From Dioscorea cayenensis subsp. rotundata (Eukaryota > Streptophyta > Magnoliopsida > Dioscoreales > Dioscoreaceae): a stretch of DNA of 64,000 nucleotides. The stretch covers positions 31,186,625 through 31,250,624 of the forward strand of contig NC_052490.1 of the NCBI RefSeq assembly GCF_009730915.1. Direction: 5' to 3'. Below, piece by piece: positions 36,447-47,515 of the stretch. Under the pieces are notes generated by a model, which was given only the letters and a program-made list of their open reading frames with translations, was not told the DNA's origin and made no database searches. Position 1 is the first letter of the stretch. Every line of letters begins with the position of its first letter. The position numbers and the translations under genes were made by a program.

Positions 36447-36605
36447 TAAAAGTCATTTATCGCATAAAAAGCTGCATAAATTATACCCTTTTTCCCCGAC
36501 ACGTGTGCTCACCAACTCACACGCTTTAGTACAAAACAGCAATAAATGCCAGTCCCGTTGCCGCGGTTCAAAGAGAGCCCTCGCATCTCCGTCGAAGCAA
36601 GCAAG
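34218..36605. other. Intergenic, divergent promoter region
   Basis: It lies between the J-domain gene (-) and the LysM gene (+), so it holds both upstream regions. It contains a CT run next to the J-domain start (34240-34262), (AAT)n at 36404-36446, CT repeats at 36388-36400 and AT-rich spacer. An ACACGTGT motif at 36499-36506, about 100 bp before the LysM start codon, contains a G-box-like ACGTG core. No further gene recognised. Confidence 0.5.
36404..36446. repeat. (AAT)n microsatellite
   Basis: About 43 bases of AAT repeat, 160 bp upstream of the LysM gene. Confidence 0.9.
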
Positions 36606-37063
36606 ATGCCTCCAAAGCCCTCCTCCTCCTCCTCCTCCGGCGGCGGAGCCTCCGGCTCCGGAAACGACGCCGCTGTGGCCAAGGCCGCCGGCTTCATCGT
36701 CTTCTCTGGGATCGCGATAAGCCTCATCAAAAGCCTCACCTTCAAAACCCATCACTCCAATCCCCAACCGCCCCCTCCTCGAGAATCCCCAAATCCCGTG
36801 GAGAAATCGGATCCCGCGGCCTTCTCCGGCCGAACCATCCAGATTGCCAGAGGAGATACTCTCTGGGGACTCTCCCAAAAATACGGCGTTGGTTCCTTGG
36901 TCTTCTTGTGTTTCGTGTTGGTTTTTGGCTTCTGAAATGTGTGCATTTTTCTTTAAAAAAAATCTATTTTTTTTGTTTTCAGGCTTCGGTTGATTCGATT
37001 AAGAAGGCAAATGGGATCACCGGAAACACGATTTATGCCGGGAAGAAGCTGGTCATCCCTTGA
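36606..37063 (+). CDS. Small membrane-anchored LysM-domain protein
   Basis: Two exons, 36606-36887 and 36983-37063, encode 120 residues. A Ser/Gly-rich start is followed by a hydrophobic segment AAGFIVFSGIAISLIKSL (about 27-44), a Pro-rich linker and one C-terminal LysM domain (TIQIARGDTLWGLSQKYG, then SVDSIKKANGITGNTIYAGK, ending VIP at residue 120). LysM domains bind GlcNAc-containing glycans such as chitin or peptidoglycan. This small plant type has a single LysM and no kinase, and its ligand is not established. The splice junction GGC|GCT places KYG-A-SVD in register. The donor GTTGGT is weak, and without splicing the frame would read on to a stop 48 bases later. An in-frame ATG at 36546 would add 20 residues. 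I prefer 36606 for its better context (AAGATGCC). Confidence 0.85.
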
Positions 37064-40033
37064 TCCAAGTATGAATTATCACTCTCAGAGCTCACATGTT
37101 TTAAGATTGAACTCTCTTCTTGTGAGTATGAATGGCATGGATAGCAGGGTGGGTTTGTATGAGATAAATTGATACATTGGTAGTGTAGCATGCTGTAATG
37201 GAATAGACATTTAGAGTTGTCTTGTGTAAGGCAGTGAACTTTTATATCTAGCAAGTCTGGCAACTTGAAGGATAGGACACATATTCTTGTTTGTATGATG
37301 AGCTCTATATGTTTTAGAACCTACATTTGTTGTTTGCTCTTGGCTTATTAGAGTAAATGGAGTATTATTTGGTCAATTGGTTATGTGAACTGACTGCTCA
37401 ACAAAATTAATTTTTATGCCATTGATGAAGCTTTAGATTTGAAGGGTTATGGTCTCTTGAATTTTATATTCTTTGCTTTTTCATATATGCTTGCCCATTA
37501 TATAGAAAAGCAGATCCAATTATGATCTGAACTTTTTTATTAGGTGTGTGTGTATGTATATATACATATATATGTTGATTGCAGAAGGATTTAATGGCCC
37601 AAATGTAACTCTAGTGATTTTACAAATTAGCTAATGCATATTTACATTAATTTTCTAGAATAGATTGATCACCTTCTTTTGTATGTTTCGGCCTATGGGA
37701 TGAACCTAGGCTGGCCATTGGATATTTTAGATCTATGCCCCACAATAGAGTTGTGGTTTCTTCTTCAATCTAATTATTACACAGGTTCTGCCCTAATAAA
37801 AATTCCTTGGATTGCGTCGTTTGTTCTGTTTACAGTTAAATAGTTTACAAATAATGAATGAATGACACCTTTATGAGATTTTGTTATGGCTCATATTGTA
37901 ATCATATTTCTAGCTATCAATGTTAAAACTCCAGTCAACATTGAGATCATTCAGATTAAATCCCGAAGCTTCATTCTTATTTTATGATATAGGAGATAAG
38001 TTGGTATTTCCAAGAAAATAGGGATGATAAAAAGTCAAGTTTCTCTTCAACAGTGATGCATGTTGTTGCCTGAAATGGTTAAATTTTACTGTCATATTGG
38101 TGGTGAGTAGTTACAATGTATTCGGTCATATTTTCATTCATTTGCATTAATCAAATAAGCATTTTATGCTACTTACTGCAGAAATAAAACGGGCAGGCCT
38201 CTTGTTTTATTCATCTTGCCATATGGTGTAATATATAAACTTTAAGAATATAGATGTTTAATGCAGTTGTTCACTTGCTCACAAGGATTAATGCACAGTT
38301 GAACTTAAGCAATTATTATTATTATGGTTCCTTTGTTACTACACATTTGCAGAGGAAATAAGCAGGCCCTCTATCTGATAGTGTTTTGGGCTGAACAATT
38401 TTCTTTGATTCAGCTTTCATCTACAGTTCATACATTATGGTTGAAAATGTGCAGTCTTCACTGAGATTTTGACGTTCGATTTACAAAGTCATGTTTCAAT
38501 TCTGAGCTTTAGAAGGTGCATATCTCATTTTACCAAAGGCTTCTGACACAACATCACTGAACTCAATACTAGCAGTAAATCTTTATAAAGATTAGTAGCA
38601 TTCCATCATTCCAAGAACAATGTGTGTTCACAACAATTTGCAGGCAGGATCCTCACAGTGCACAGAGTTATATTCCATCTATTTGGTAAGTATTCTCTGC
38701 AGAATTGTGAAGGTCTTGCACTGTGTTCTCTCGAGTTCTTTCTGTAATGTTTTCTTATTGAGACTGATGATGGCCAAGTCTGGCCCTCTGTCATTTAAGC
38801 TTGAGCATGCATATATTTGTTAAGCATTTTCCACATAATAGGGGATGCTCTTGCACTGTGTTACTTTGAGTTATTTCTTAATATTTTTTCCTTGATAGAC
38901 TGCTTTTACATGATTGCCAAGCCTGGCCCTCCGGCTGGTAAACCTTGAGCATTGTTCTACTTGTTAAGCATTTCCCGTGAGATAGCAGATGCTCCTGCAT
39001 TGTGTTACTAGTTATTTCCTCAAAATTTTTCTGGAGAGATTGGGTGACATGACCAAATCTGAACCTCCGAAAGGAAAGTTTGAGCATTGATTTATTGGAG
39101 AATATCAAATTGAGTTTGCTATGCAGTTCGCGGTGCTATTTTTATTTGGTGTTCATGTTGTGAGTGACTGGACTCTTTTTAGATGAAGAGAAGGAACCTT
39201 TAAATGAGTGCATGAAACCGGGCTCTGATAATCCTGAACTGATTGGATCATTTTTCACATAGAGGACGTGTTATTTTTTGCAGCAGTGGCTGGGATATCC
39301 CTTTTCTCTATAGTGTGTCATGGATACCTGATCGGCACTTAAGGTTCTGTTCTCATGCTCACATGGTTTTGGATGTTTGGAGAAAAAGAAACCTTGGAAT
39401 TTTCGAGAAGAAGGAAAGATCTTGTGTACTAATATGTAACAATATTCAGCACTTGCTCTCTACTGGTTTCATCAGCATGCTTTGTGTTCTCTTTGGATAT
39501 GGAATGTTTACGCATTGCTCTGTACTTCTTTTCCCTCTCTCCAAAGCTTTGCTTTAGTTATCAACCTTTTATTACAATAATAAAACTTACGACATAATTC
39601 TGATTGGTTCATTGATAGCTGACATTGTCTACTTGCACACTAATTCTGGTACCTCACTTTGACCCAGACATTTGCACTATAATTCTTGTCAAGCTGGCCA
39701 AACTTGCAGACCAAGAACTTGTAGGTTTTTAATAATCCCTTGATCCGAACCGAATCTCAAGAATTTTAAATAGTTCCTGCTGGATACTGACAAATTAGTA
39801 CAAAGTAGCGAACAGGAGAAAAGGACTGTGATAATGTTATTGTTAGTACTGATGAATGTTGCATTAGTAAAAAAGACCAAAAGTGCAGACCGTCCAGTCC
39901 AACCAAAGATGCTATTACACCCGTGCAAAACCAATGAAGCAAAATACAACATTTTCCTAAAATAAATCAATGTATTATCATAAAAAAAAAAAAATTAAAG
40001 ACAAGATGAAATGCTGAACCTCCTCCGATCACA
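37064..40033. other. Long region between LysM and RLP51-type genes
   Basis: It contains the 3' UTR of the LysM gene (+) and the 3' flank of the receptor gene (-). Base composition is moderate, less AT-rich than typical spacer here. No open frame looks coding. A three-copy tandem repeat at 38712-39105 is listed separately. Confidence 0.5.
38712..39105. repeat. Degenerate tandem repeat, three copies of about 140 bp
   Basis: Copies start near 38712, 38847 and 38991 with GGTCTTGCACTGTGTT, GCTCTTGCACTGTGTTAC and GCTCCTGCATTGTGTTAC. Each then holds an AGTT(A/C)TTTC block, a (C)CAA(G/A)(T/C)CTGGCCCTC-like block, TTTGAGCAT-like sequence and TTGTTAAGCATTT. Spacing is 135 and 144 bp, and the third copy is partial. 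The copies have drifted, so the array is not recent. Confidence 0.7.
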
Positions 40034-41305
40034 TCACCGGCATCCACATACCTTTGATAGGCAAACAATGAAGACCACTGAAAACACCAAACAAGACAAA
40101 GCAATGGCCACCCCAAGCACCAGTTTGCTTGGCCCACTATGGTGTCCACCATCGCTCCTCCGTCGATCCCCGGAGCCACCACCATCATCCTCATCATCGC
40201 CGGAGTAATCCGAGGACTTGTCCGGTGGAGGTGACACCGGAAGCCCATAACGGTCACACCTGGCGATTCCTAACTCAAGCTTGGACGAGAGCAGTGAATG
40301 GTTGTAGCACAGGTTGCTATTCCCACCAACTTTGAATACCTGAAGCCTTTTGATGAAGGATGCATTGTAAGGGATGACGCCATGGAAGTTGTTGTTCTCG
40401 AGATTCAAGTACTTGAGGTTCTTCATGGCGGGAAAGAAGGTAGGGAGAGTGCCGTTGAGCTGGTTGGAGCTGAGGTCTAGATGAACAAGGGAGGAGAGAG
40501 AGGAGAGGGAGTCAGGGATGGGACCAGAGAAAGAGTTGTGAGAAAGAGAAATGTTTCGGAGGGAAATGAGATCAGCAAGAGAGTCAGGGAGAAGGCCATG
40601 GAGGGAGTTGGAGGTGAGATTGAGGGATTTGAGAGAGGAGAGGAGGGAGAGGGAGGAGGGGATGTGGCCCTTGAGTTGATTGGAGGAAAGGTCAATGTGA
40701 GAGAGGTGAAGAGGGTGCCAATGGTGAGGGAGGATGGAGGAGAGGTTGGTGTGAGAAAGAGTGAGGGAAATAAGATGGGGCATGTGAGAAGTGATGATGG
40801 CAACGCCGGAGCCGGAGATGGGGACGTTGAGGACGGAAAGGTAAGAGAGGTTGTGGAGACGGGAGAGGAAGAGGGAGGAGAGGTGGTGGAGAGAGGAGGA
40901 GCAGGAGAAGGAGTGGAGAGAGAGGGAGAGGGAGGAAGGGAGGAGACGAGGGGAGGGGAGAGGGCAGTTGGAGAAGGAGAGGGAGGTGAGGGTGGAGAGA
41001 GAGCGGAGGGCGGAGATGGGGAGGTCGGAGAGGTCGGAAGAACAGTTGGAAAGTTGGAGGGAGAGAAGGTGGCGGAAAGGACGGGAAGAGTCGCAGGAGG
41101 TGGCGTTGTTGTGAGGGGAAGGGTTGGAGCAGGGGTCGAGAGTGGTGGAAAGGCCGAGAGCGTGAAGAGCGCTTAGTTGTTTGGGGTCGAGAGTGGATGG
41201 GGAGGAGATGGGTGATGGGGTTGGAAGGGGGGTGGTGGTGGTGGTGGTGGAAGTGGTGGAGAGGAGGTGGAGGAGGAGGAAGAGGAGTGGGGTTATGGGT
41301 TTCAT
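40034..41305 (-). CDS. RLP51: RLP51/SNC2-type leucine-rich-repeat receptor-like protein
   Basis: A single exon encodes 423 residues. It has a signal peptide ([15 protein letters not shown]), a Thr/Ser/Pro-rich stretch, then [16 protein letters not shown] and a DPCSNP/TSCDSS region typical of the family N-cap. About eight LRRs follow (for example [54 protein letters not shown]) with many N-x-S/T glycosylation sites. Next come the conserved [20 protein letters not shown] and [18 protein letters not shown], an acidic juxtamembrane region, a single transmembrane segment at about 395-416 ([20 protein letters not shown]) and a tiny cytosolic tail. Receptor-like proteins lack a kinase and signal with partners. 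Arabidopsis RLP51 (SNC2) activates salicylate-dependent immunity. The reverse strand carries long purine-rich false ORFs. Confidence 0.93.
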   Translation of the reverse strand: MKPITPLLFLLLHLLSTTSTTTTTTPLPTPSPISSPSTLDPKQLSALHALGLSTTLDPCSNPSPHNNATSCDSSRPFRHLLSLQLSNCSSDLSDLPISALRSLSTLTSLSFSNCPLPSPRLLPSSLSLSLHSFSCSSSLHHLSSLFLSRLHNLSYLSVLNVPISGSGVAIITSHMPHLISLTLSHTNLSSILPHHWHPLHLSHIDLSSNQLKGHIPSSLSLLSSLKSLNLTSNSLHGLLPDSLADLISLRNISLSHNSFSGPIPDSLSSLSSLVHLDLSSNQLNGTLPTFFPAMKNLKYLNLENNNFHGVIPYNASFIKRLQVFKVGGNSNLCYNHSLLSSKLELGIARCDRYGLPVSPPPDKSSDYSGDDEDDGGGSGDRRRSDGGHHSGPSKLVLGVAIALSCLVFSVVFIVCLSKVCGCR

Positions 41306-41550
41306 TGTTTTTTTTGTTGGTTTTTTGGGGTTTGGGGTGGGGGAATGGGAGAGAGGAAAGTGAAGGAGAAAAAGAATAGTAAGCTTTTTGCAGAAGGTGG
41401 CAGAGAGGAGAGGGAGAGAGGTTTTGGAGTGATGGGGGTTTACGGTTTTGAATTGAAGGTTTATTGTAACGGTTGGGTTTTTTTAGTTTCTTCTTTTTTT
41501 TAAGTAATAAATGAAATGAATTAAATTATTTTATATTTGGCTAATGAAAA

Positions 41551-41623
41551 TCCGTTGTAGTCTAGTTGGTTAGGATACTCGGCTCTCACCCGAGAGACCC
41601 GGGTTCGAGTCCCGGCAACGGAA
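41551..41623 (+). tRNA. tRNA-Glu (anticodon CUC)
   Basis: Acceptor arm TCCGTTG (41551-41557) pairs with CAACGGA (41616-41622), and A41623 would be the discriminator base. The D arm contains TAGTCTAGTTGGTTAGGATA (A box), the anticodon loop CTCTCAC carries CTC, and the T arm GGGTTCGAGTCCC (B box) follows. No intron. A T run starts right after the gene (ATTTTTT), a Pol III terminator. It is a normal cytosolic plant tRNA-Glu sequence. Confidence 0.97.
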
Positions 41624-41624
41624 T

Positions 41625-41631
41625 TTTTTAA
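41625..41631 (+). terminator. Pol III oligo-T terminator of tRNA-Glu
   Basis: A run of T residues begins two bases after the tRNA 3' end, with a longer T run shortly after (about 41632-41642). This is standard for RNA polymerase III termination. Confidence 0.8.
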
Positions 41632-42251
41632 TTTTTTTTTAATTTCCATTAAGACAGTTTGTTTTTTAAATTCACCCATTTACTTGTCTCTACTCTGTCA
41701 CGGGACACACTTTTGCTTGCTCTGTTATTATTAGTGTTATATTAGTTAAGAGAGGTATAAAATTAGTTATGTGGTTTATAGACTCTCTAATGATTTATTA
41801 ACTAAATTAGGTGTTATATAGAGTACCAAATTAATAAATCACCTCTTCTAGGCTTATCTTTGACTTATACAATATCTGCTATTGAGTATAGTGGATGAAC
41901 TACCTATAATATTACCATAAAGGAATTCGATTTTGCGTATATACATTCATTGATCAAGTAACTGACCATTGTACTAGGTAGTGGTTATGTTATTAATTTT
42001 TTTTTTTATAATTAGTAATTGCTATGAAATTCTACTTGTTATATAGAATTAGTTAAAAAAACATTAAATAAATCATAAATATCACACGGATGACATTGAG
42101 GGTACATATGCAGAAAAGTCACCAACGAAACATGTAATGTTGACGCATAAACCAAAAATTTGTGGTCAAATATAAATAGGTATTTTTGACCACATAACAT
42201 AGATTTATTGTTAAAGACAACAACCATAAATCTCCATGTTAAAAACAATCC

Positions 42252-42254
<3 letters not shown>

Positions 42255-42324
<70 letters not shown>
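42255..42324. repeat. (AAT)n microsatellite
   Basis: About 70 bases of uninterrupted AAT, the longest trinucleotide run in the window. Confidence 0.95.
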
Positions 42325-42395
42325 TTTTAACTTCTAAGATTATCATTAATCCTACTTAGAGCTTAGATTCCTTTTAACCAATATAGTAAGACTAA

Positions 42396-43101
42396 GGTGT
42401 TTGGTTGTAAGGCATAGATTGAAAATCATTACTTGGGGATTTCAATGCCTGATTTGGATGACCATGCATGGGAGTGAGAAGCAATGAGTGAGGAATGAAT
42501 GAGGAATGAGAGGTGAATGACAATCCTCCTAAAAATGTGTAGATTGCTCATTTCTCTAAAACTCCTTGGGGTAACTTATTTAATAATTTAAATAATAATT
42601 TAATTTAAATAATAATTAATTAGGTTATTTGAATAATAAATAATAATTAATGTGAAATAATAGTAACTACAAATTAAATATAATAATCTATTTCAAATAA
42701 TAATTAAATAAATAAATTTAACAATAAATAATAATTAATGTAAACAATAATAACTAATAATTAAAAATAATAACCTAGTTTAAATAATAATTAAATATAT
42801 AATTTTAATAATAAATAATAATTAAAGTGAAATATTTAGTTAAATAAAAATAACAATAGTCAAAATATTTTAAAATTAAAAAATAATTATTATTTATTAT
42901 AAAATATAATTATTATCTAATATAATATTTTTTTCCTTATTACTTCTATTAAGGGTATTAAAGATTTTTTATCATATATTTTCTCTTTTATTTTTCTCAT
43001 TTCTAATGAATTACTCTCTCATACCTTCCAACCAAACACAATTTTCCTTCAATTCTTAATTCATTCTTCATCAATTCCATTCCTTGCAAACAAATGGCAC
43101 C
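42396..43101. mobile_element. Possible PIF/Harbinger-type element, 706 bp
   Basis: The left end GGTGTTTGGTTGTAAGG and the inverse of the right end (GGTGCCATTTGTTTGCAAGG) align with a small gap. Both are flanked by TAA (42393-42395 and 43102-43104), the trinucleotide target favoured by Harbinger elements. Inner terminal parts also pair: GAATGA/ATGAGAGG repeats at the left with CCT(T/C)CA...TCATTC at the right. The interior is a low-complexity AATAATTAAT sequence without coding capacity. Confidence 0.5.
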
Positions 43102-43145
43102 TAAAATCTACACATACATACTTTTTTTTTTCGGTGTAATACTGG

Positions 43146-43456
43146 ACTTGTTTGGATGAGCTTTTAGAAAATCCAGAAGTTCTTTTTATAAAGTAGACTT
43201 CCTGATTTAAAAAGATTGTTTGTATTGACTCTGAAACAAATGTGTCAAAAAAACCCGAAAAATGCATTTTTTTGTAGTGTTTAGCAGTAGCTACCGAAAA
43301 AATTGCTTTTTTTAAACTTTTATTTTTACGAACTGCTTTTTACAAAAAAACTAATACAAATATAAAATATAAAAAAATGCTTAACTTACTCTGAAAAAAT
43401 ACTTTTACTGAACTTAAAAAAAATATTTTTTTAAAAAACCAACCCAAACACAGGCT
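43146..43456. mobile_element. MITE-like element with CTTGTTTGG-type ends
   Basis: The left edge GGACTTGTTTGGATGAGCTTTT and the inverse of the right edge (AAGCCTGTGTTTGGGTTGGTTTTTT) are imperfect inverted copies about 310 bp apart. They resemble the ends at 23704 and 24224. No target duplication identified. Confidence 0.4.
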
Positions 43457-43923
43457 TAATCATGCAAGTGCAACCTCTTGCTCTTCCATGAGCCTCAGCA
43501 GTGACGGTTGAGCGTTTTTTTTTTTAATTAAAAAGTAGTGGTGCAACACCAAGTTTCACATCCTGCATACGTATGGTGACAAGCAAACTTCCAAGATGTA
43601 CCACTTCCCAACACGAAACAATTTTATGTCACTATTTTCAGCTGAAGACTCACATATCCATTTTCTTAATCTTGATCCTTTCCTTGATGTCACACACTTG
43701 GCTGGCCAATGCTCCTCTTCTACCAGAATACAGATACAGATTACTACTCTAATTAATGCAACACTTATAAAAAAAAACAGTAAATAAATCACTTGCACAT
43801 ATAAAAACAGAGCTACAAAATATAACAGAAAAGGTCAACATAATGCCATATTTTATAATCCAAAGTTTCAACCAGATATCATACACGAATTTTTTATTCA
43901 GACACATAAAAACACCAAAAGAT

Positions 43924-45071
43924 TTAGTCCAATTGCAACTCCCTTCCATCTTTCAGTTGATCTCCTTTGAAGAAAGGACAAGCCTGGAGTTTAGCTGCAG
44001 CAGCATCTATGTCACCATGATCATCAGCAACAGCATCACCCTTTAGAAGCCCAGCAAACAGCTCTGCTGGATCATAATAAATCTCAACCTCTTCAGCTCT
44101 CAATGATTCATCTACCTGCATTAATCATACATACATATACTAGAATCAAGATACCATCAATTAAGATCAGCAGCCATTTTCTCAACCACTCTTGAGACAA
44201 AAGTATAGCGGAAGGGAAAAAAGGGAAAAGTACATAGAAAGTGATATATGGATAGATTAATGCCACCTTTAGAATAGCCACACCAGAGAACTCCACCAAT
44301 TCTCCAGTTGGAGCATGGCCTTTGAAAGGGCCTTCCATGTAACCCCAGTGCCTGAACTTGAAAACAATCACTGGAGGCCCTGAGTACACACTCAACACCT
44401 CCCAAGCAAAGCCTCTTGGAAAAGCAGTCCTGAAAACTTCATGTGATGACTCAAACGTCTCTTTCTCAGTCTTGTAGTACTGGAGCTTCTCTGGCATGGA
44501 TGTCTTCAACAAAGCGTTGTAGCTCCCAAGCTCTAATGTTTCCTCCCCAGATAACCCTTTCCTTCCTATCCACACACACACATATAAAAAGAACACAAAA
44601 CACAAGAGTTTAAGTAGAGAAGGGAACCATTGACAAAGTTCAAGACATATATATATATATATATATAAAGAAGAACACAAAACACTAGAGTTTAAGTAGA
44701 TAAGGGAACCATTGACAAAAAGCTTGAACTTTTGAGGGTTGATGGTCTTGAAGTCATGGATGTTGGTTTTGTGGGAGAGTTCCATCTCCCATGTCTTGAT
44801 GGCGTTTTGTACAACTTCTTCAAGAGATCCCTTTGGCCATTCCTTGAGTGAAGATAGATTAGTATGCATGAGAGAAATATCAAGCTAGTTCTTGGTGATT
44901 TATAAATCATATGCTCATATAAACGAATAAGTTAATGGATTATACCATGGTCCTTTCATCTTCAAAGAGCTTGTTGACAACTTCATAGCCTGGAGGTTCA
45001 CCATGTCTCCAACTTGTGTTCTTCTCTCCCTCACCATACATGTAAGTCCTATACTTATCCATTGATTCCAT
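43924..45071 (-). CDS. Pathogen-related protein (barley PRP family)
   Basis: Four exons on the minus strand, 45071-44946, 44842-44710, 44565-44267 and 44115-43924, give 249 residues. The sequence follows the barley pathogen-related protein along its length as I recall it: DKYRTYMYGEGEKNTSWRHG, EWPKGSLEEVVQNAIKTWEM, SGEETLELGSYNALL, ETFESSHEVFRTAFPRGFAW, EVLSVYSGPPVIVFKFRHWG, GPFKGHAPTGELVEFSGVA and AEEVEIYYDPAELFAGLLKG. The protein is soluble and cytosolic in prediction (no signal peptide), with a likely NTF2/SnoaL-like fold. The biochemical role is unknown, and barley homologues are induced by infection. Exon 3 can start at two in-frame acceptors. GATAG|GAAGG fits the family best. A TA repeat lies in intron 2 (44648-44667). 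A broken partial copy lies at 47516-48290. Confidence 0.92.
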
Positions 45072-45449
45072 GCTTCAAGCTTTCTCTGTCTTTCTCTGTA
45101 TTGTAGAGTGATGCAGGGTGGGAGCGTGCTGAATGTTATTATATATGCAGATGAAGAAGAAAAAGGAAGCTGGAAACTAAGGCAAGGTATCATTTGGGAA
45201 TAAAGCTTGGATTGTTTGGAAGCAAATCTATATGACAAGACTTTCCAGGCCTGGCTTGCACTGTAAAATGGATTGGTATTAATTTCAGAGCATTCAAATC
45301 AACACACATTGGACCTGGCCGTTTGAAGATCTCTAATTTTGCAGCGTAAAAATCAATATCATTTATATGAATAATAAATGTGAAATATATATATCTTTAT
45401 TAGGTTTGACTTTTGGGCTCCAGGCCAAATCCATTACCAAAATTAATTA
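45072..45449. promoter_or_regulatory. Upstream region of the pathogen-related gene
   Basis: Minus-strand promoter side. A TATATAA-type sequence on the minus strand lies near 45140-45146 (TATATAATAACATTCAGC), about 70 bp before the ATG, a plausible TATA box. No W-box cluster (TTGACC/T repeats) stood out by eye. Confidence 0.45.
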
Positions 45450-46185
45450 AAAAAAAAAATTAATAAACCACTTCAATTAAAATGAACAAGAATAAAACCG
45501 AGCATAAAACATGAAAGTCTACTGCTTAATCATACATCATACATCAAAAATAAGAGTACAGGGAATACAAGAACTGATCGAGAAGAAAAAGCCAAAAGCC
45601 ATCCTCAAGGCCACCAAAGAATCCTAGCCTGAGCTCTGATCATGAACCTCCTCTGACGGCAGAGATACAACAATCTCCTCCATCCGAGTGCCTATGAACT
45701 CCAGATTTCTTCTGATAGTAGAGATATCATCTTCGCACTTCTCTCCACAATAATTGAAGATAACCAAGATAAGATCATCCGGTTAATTTTCAAGAAAATG
45801 CAATGCACAAGCAAAATATTGGCATTAAAAATGCAGTCATTTCTGGCAAGCCAAATATTTCAAACAATCGTTTCGCGATCAGATCCCCGAAAGCCCTCCT
45901 AGTGCGATGTCAACAGAACCTCCACTGCCCCTAAAGTTGATGCATAGAAGAAGGTGGATCAGGAAGCTGGAAAAGCCTGATAAAGTAATTCTACATATTT
46001 TTGGCAAAAGGGCAGTGAAAGAAAAGATGATCGACAGATTCACTTCCAATATGAGAAAGAACACAAGTTGTAGTCGGCAATCTATTGCACCTTCTGTACT
46101 CCAGGTTCTCCAAAGTAAGAATTTTGTTTTTCCAAACAAGCCAATTGAAGAGGCTAATTTTTTTTTAGTTTCATTCATTTGCTTA
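45450..46185 (-). mobile_element. 5'-truncated LINE fragment (end of ORF2 plus 3' UTR)
   Basis: On the minus strand, 46170-45900 encodes a degraded zinc-binding C-terminal region (TTCVLSHIGSESVDHLFFHC PF-type sequence), followed near 45860-45790 by IVWNIWLARND-like sequence, typical of L1 ORF2 C-termini. The 3' UTR then runs to about 45450 and is the uninterrupted relative of the LINE tail at 1482-3227. The frame is broken in several places. It is a dead 5'-truncated copy. Confidence 0.75.
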
Positions 46186-46189
46186 AGTT

Positions 46190-47008
46190 GGTGATTATTT
46201 ATAAGGATGCTTATTTATAGCCATTGGATGATGATCCAATTACTAATACTGTTCATCAATATTGTTCACGACCTAGAAATAATAGTTTTATCCTTCAAGG
46301 GTTGTAGTGCAGAAGATTTTTTTTAGAAAATTAGTAAGCCATCATAACTCGTGCACTTTTATATCTGTCTGTCTCTTTGACAATCTCTTTAATATGGACA
46401 CTAATCTTTAAGCTATTATAACTTGTGCATCTTCATATCTGCATGTCTCTTTAATAATCTTTTTAATGGGGGCGCTTCTCACCTATCTTTCTAAAACAAT
46501 GAAGAGGGAGACAAGAAAATAGATGTAATTTGATAGCATGTGAGTGGTGCACATTGAAATTTTTTTTTTTTAAACAAAAAAAAACTTCAGAAAAAATAGT
46601 ACCACATACATATGCGTGATTGTTTTCCCTCACGTTGTGTAAGCTGGAATTATTATATATTCATAAGTTATGTTTCATGCTCTTTTCTTTTGGAAATATT
46701 TGATGGGCACTGGGTGCGAATTTGGTTTTTATTTATTTATTTTATTTTGATAAAATGACAAGAATTTATTAAAAAAAAAAACAAATGAGAAGGCTTTCAT
46801 TAAGTAAAAGAAATAATACCTTATGCATTCTCATCTTAGGTTATCAGTTTCACAAAAAGAGTGCAAATTCTTATGATGTGAATACGTTTATTTGAGTTTT
46901 GACCTCCAGCTATTTTCTCCCTCCCTAAATGATGTCATATTTGGGTGAAATTACTGACAACTACCGAGACAGAAATTACAAATTTACAGTACACTTTATA
47001 AATTATAA
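46190..47008. other. Intergenic, no gene recognised
   Basis: AT-rich. Two similar blocks (TCATAACTCGTGCACTTTTATATCTG at 46344 and TTATAACTTGTGCATCTTCATATCTG at 46417) form a degenerate direct repeat of about 73 bp. No coding sequence seen. Confidence 0.45.
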
Positions 47009-47515
47009 GGGTAAATATCTTGAGTGGGTAATGTACTATAGTCAATTTTTATTTTGAGTATCAAACTTCAATTTGTATCATTTCAATCATCCAACTTTAA
47101 TTTGGTTTCACCTAGCAAATAGTAAAAGATTTTTGAGAGGAATTTGATGATGATGTTACCAAAATTGCCTTGTCAGTAACAATTCATAGTGTCATCTACT
47201 GACGCATATATACCACTTCATCAACAATATCAATGTGGTCACCTATTATGCAATTCAATGATGTCCTCTTGTACATAATAGGTGGCAACATAGATATTGT
47301 TGATAATGTGACATTTACACGTCAGTAGATGACGTCGTCAATTATTATTGACAAGGCAATTCTAGCAACAACGTTATCAAATTCCTCCAAAAAAACATCT
47401 TGGTACCTGTTCAGTGAAATCAAATTGAAGTTGGATAACCAAATTGATACAAATTGAAGTTTGATATTCAAAATGAAATATGACATAGTATAGTACCCAC
47501 TTAAAATATTTACCC
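47009..47515. mobile_element. Foldback Mutator-like element, 507 bp, 9-bp TSD
   Basis: The ends GGGTAAATATCTTGAGTGGG and the inverse of the right end (GGGTAAATATTTTAAGTGGG) start two arms that pair over nearly the whole element, leaving almost no loop. The arms meet around 47250-47275, near a palindromic CACCTATTATG/ACATAATAGGTGG. The perfect 9-bp direct repeat AAATTATAA (47000-47008 and 47516-47524) is the MULE target size. Arm divergence is perhaps 10-15 percent, so it is not recent. No coding capacity. Confidence 0.88.

Larger units (their letters stand above)
41643..43923. other. Intergenic with microsatellite and MITE-like elements
   Basis: No gene. It holds an (AAT)n run (42255-42324), a Harbinger-like element (42396-43101) and a second MITE-like pair (43146-43456), then the 3' flank of the pathogen-related gene. 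Confidence 0.5.

Noticed and set aside
40481-41176. A 231-residue Glu/Gly/Arg-rich plus-strand ORF
   Set aside because: It is exactly antisense to the Ser/Leu-rich RLP51-type gene. Composition is explained by the complement.
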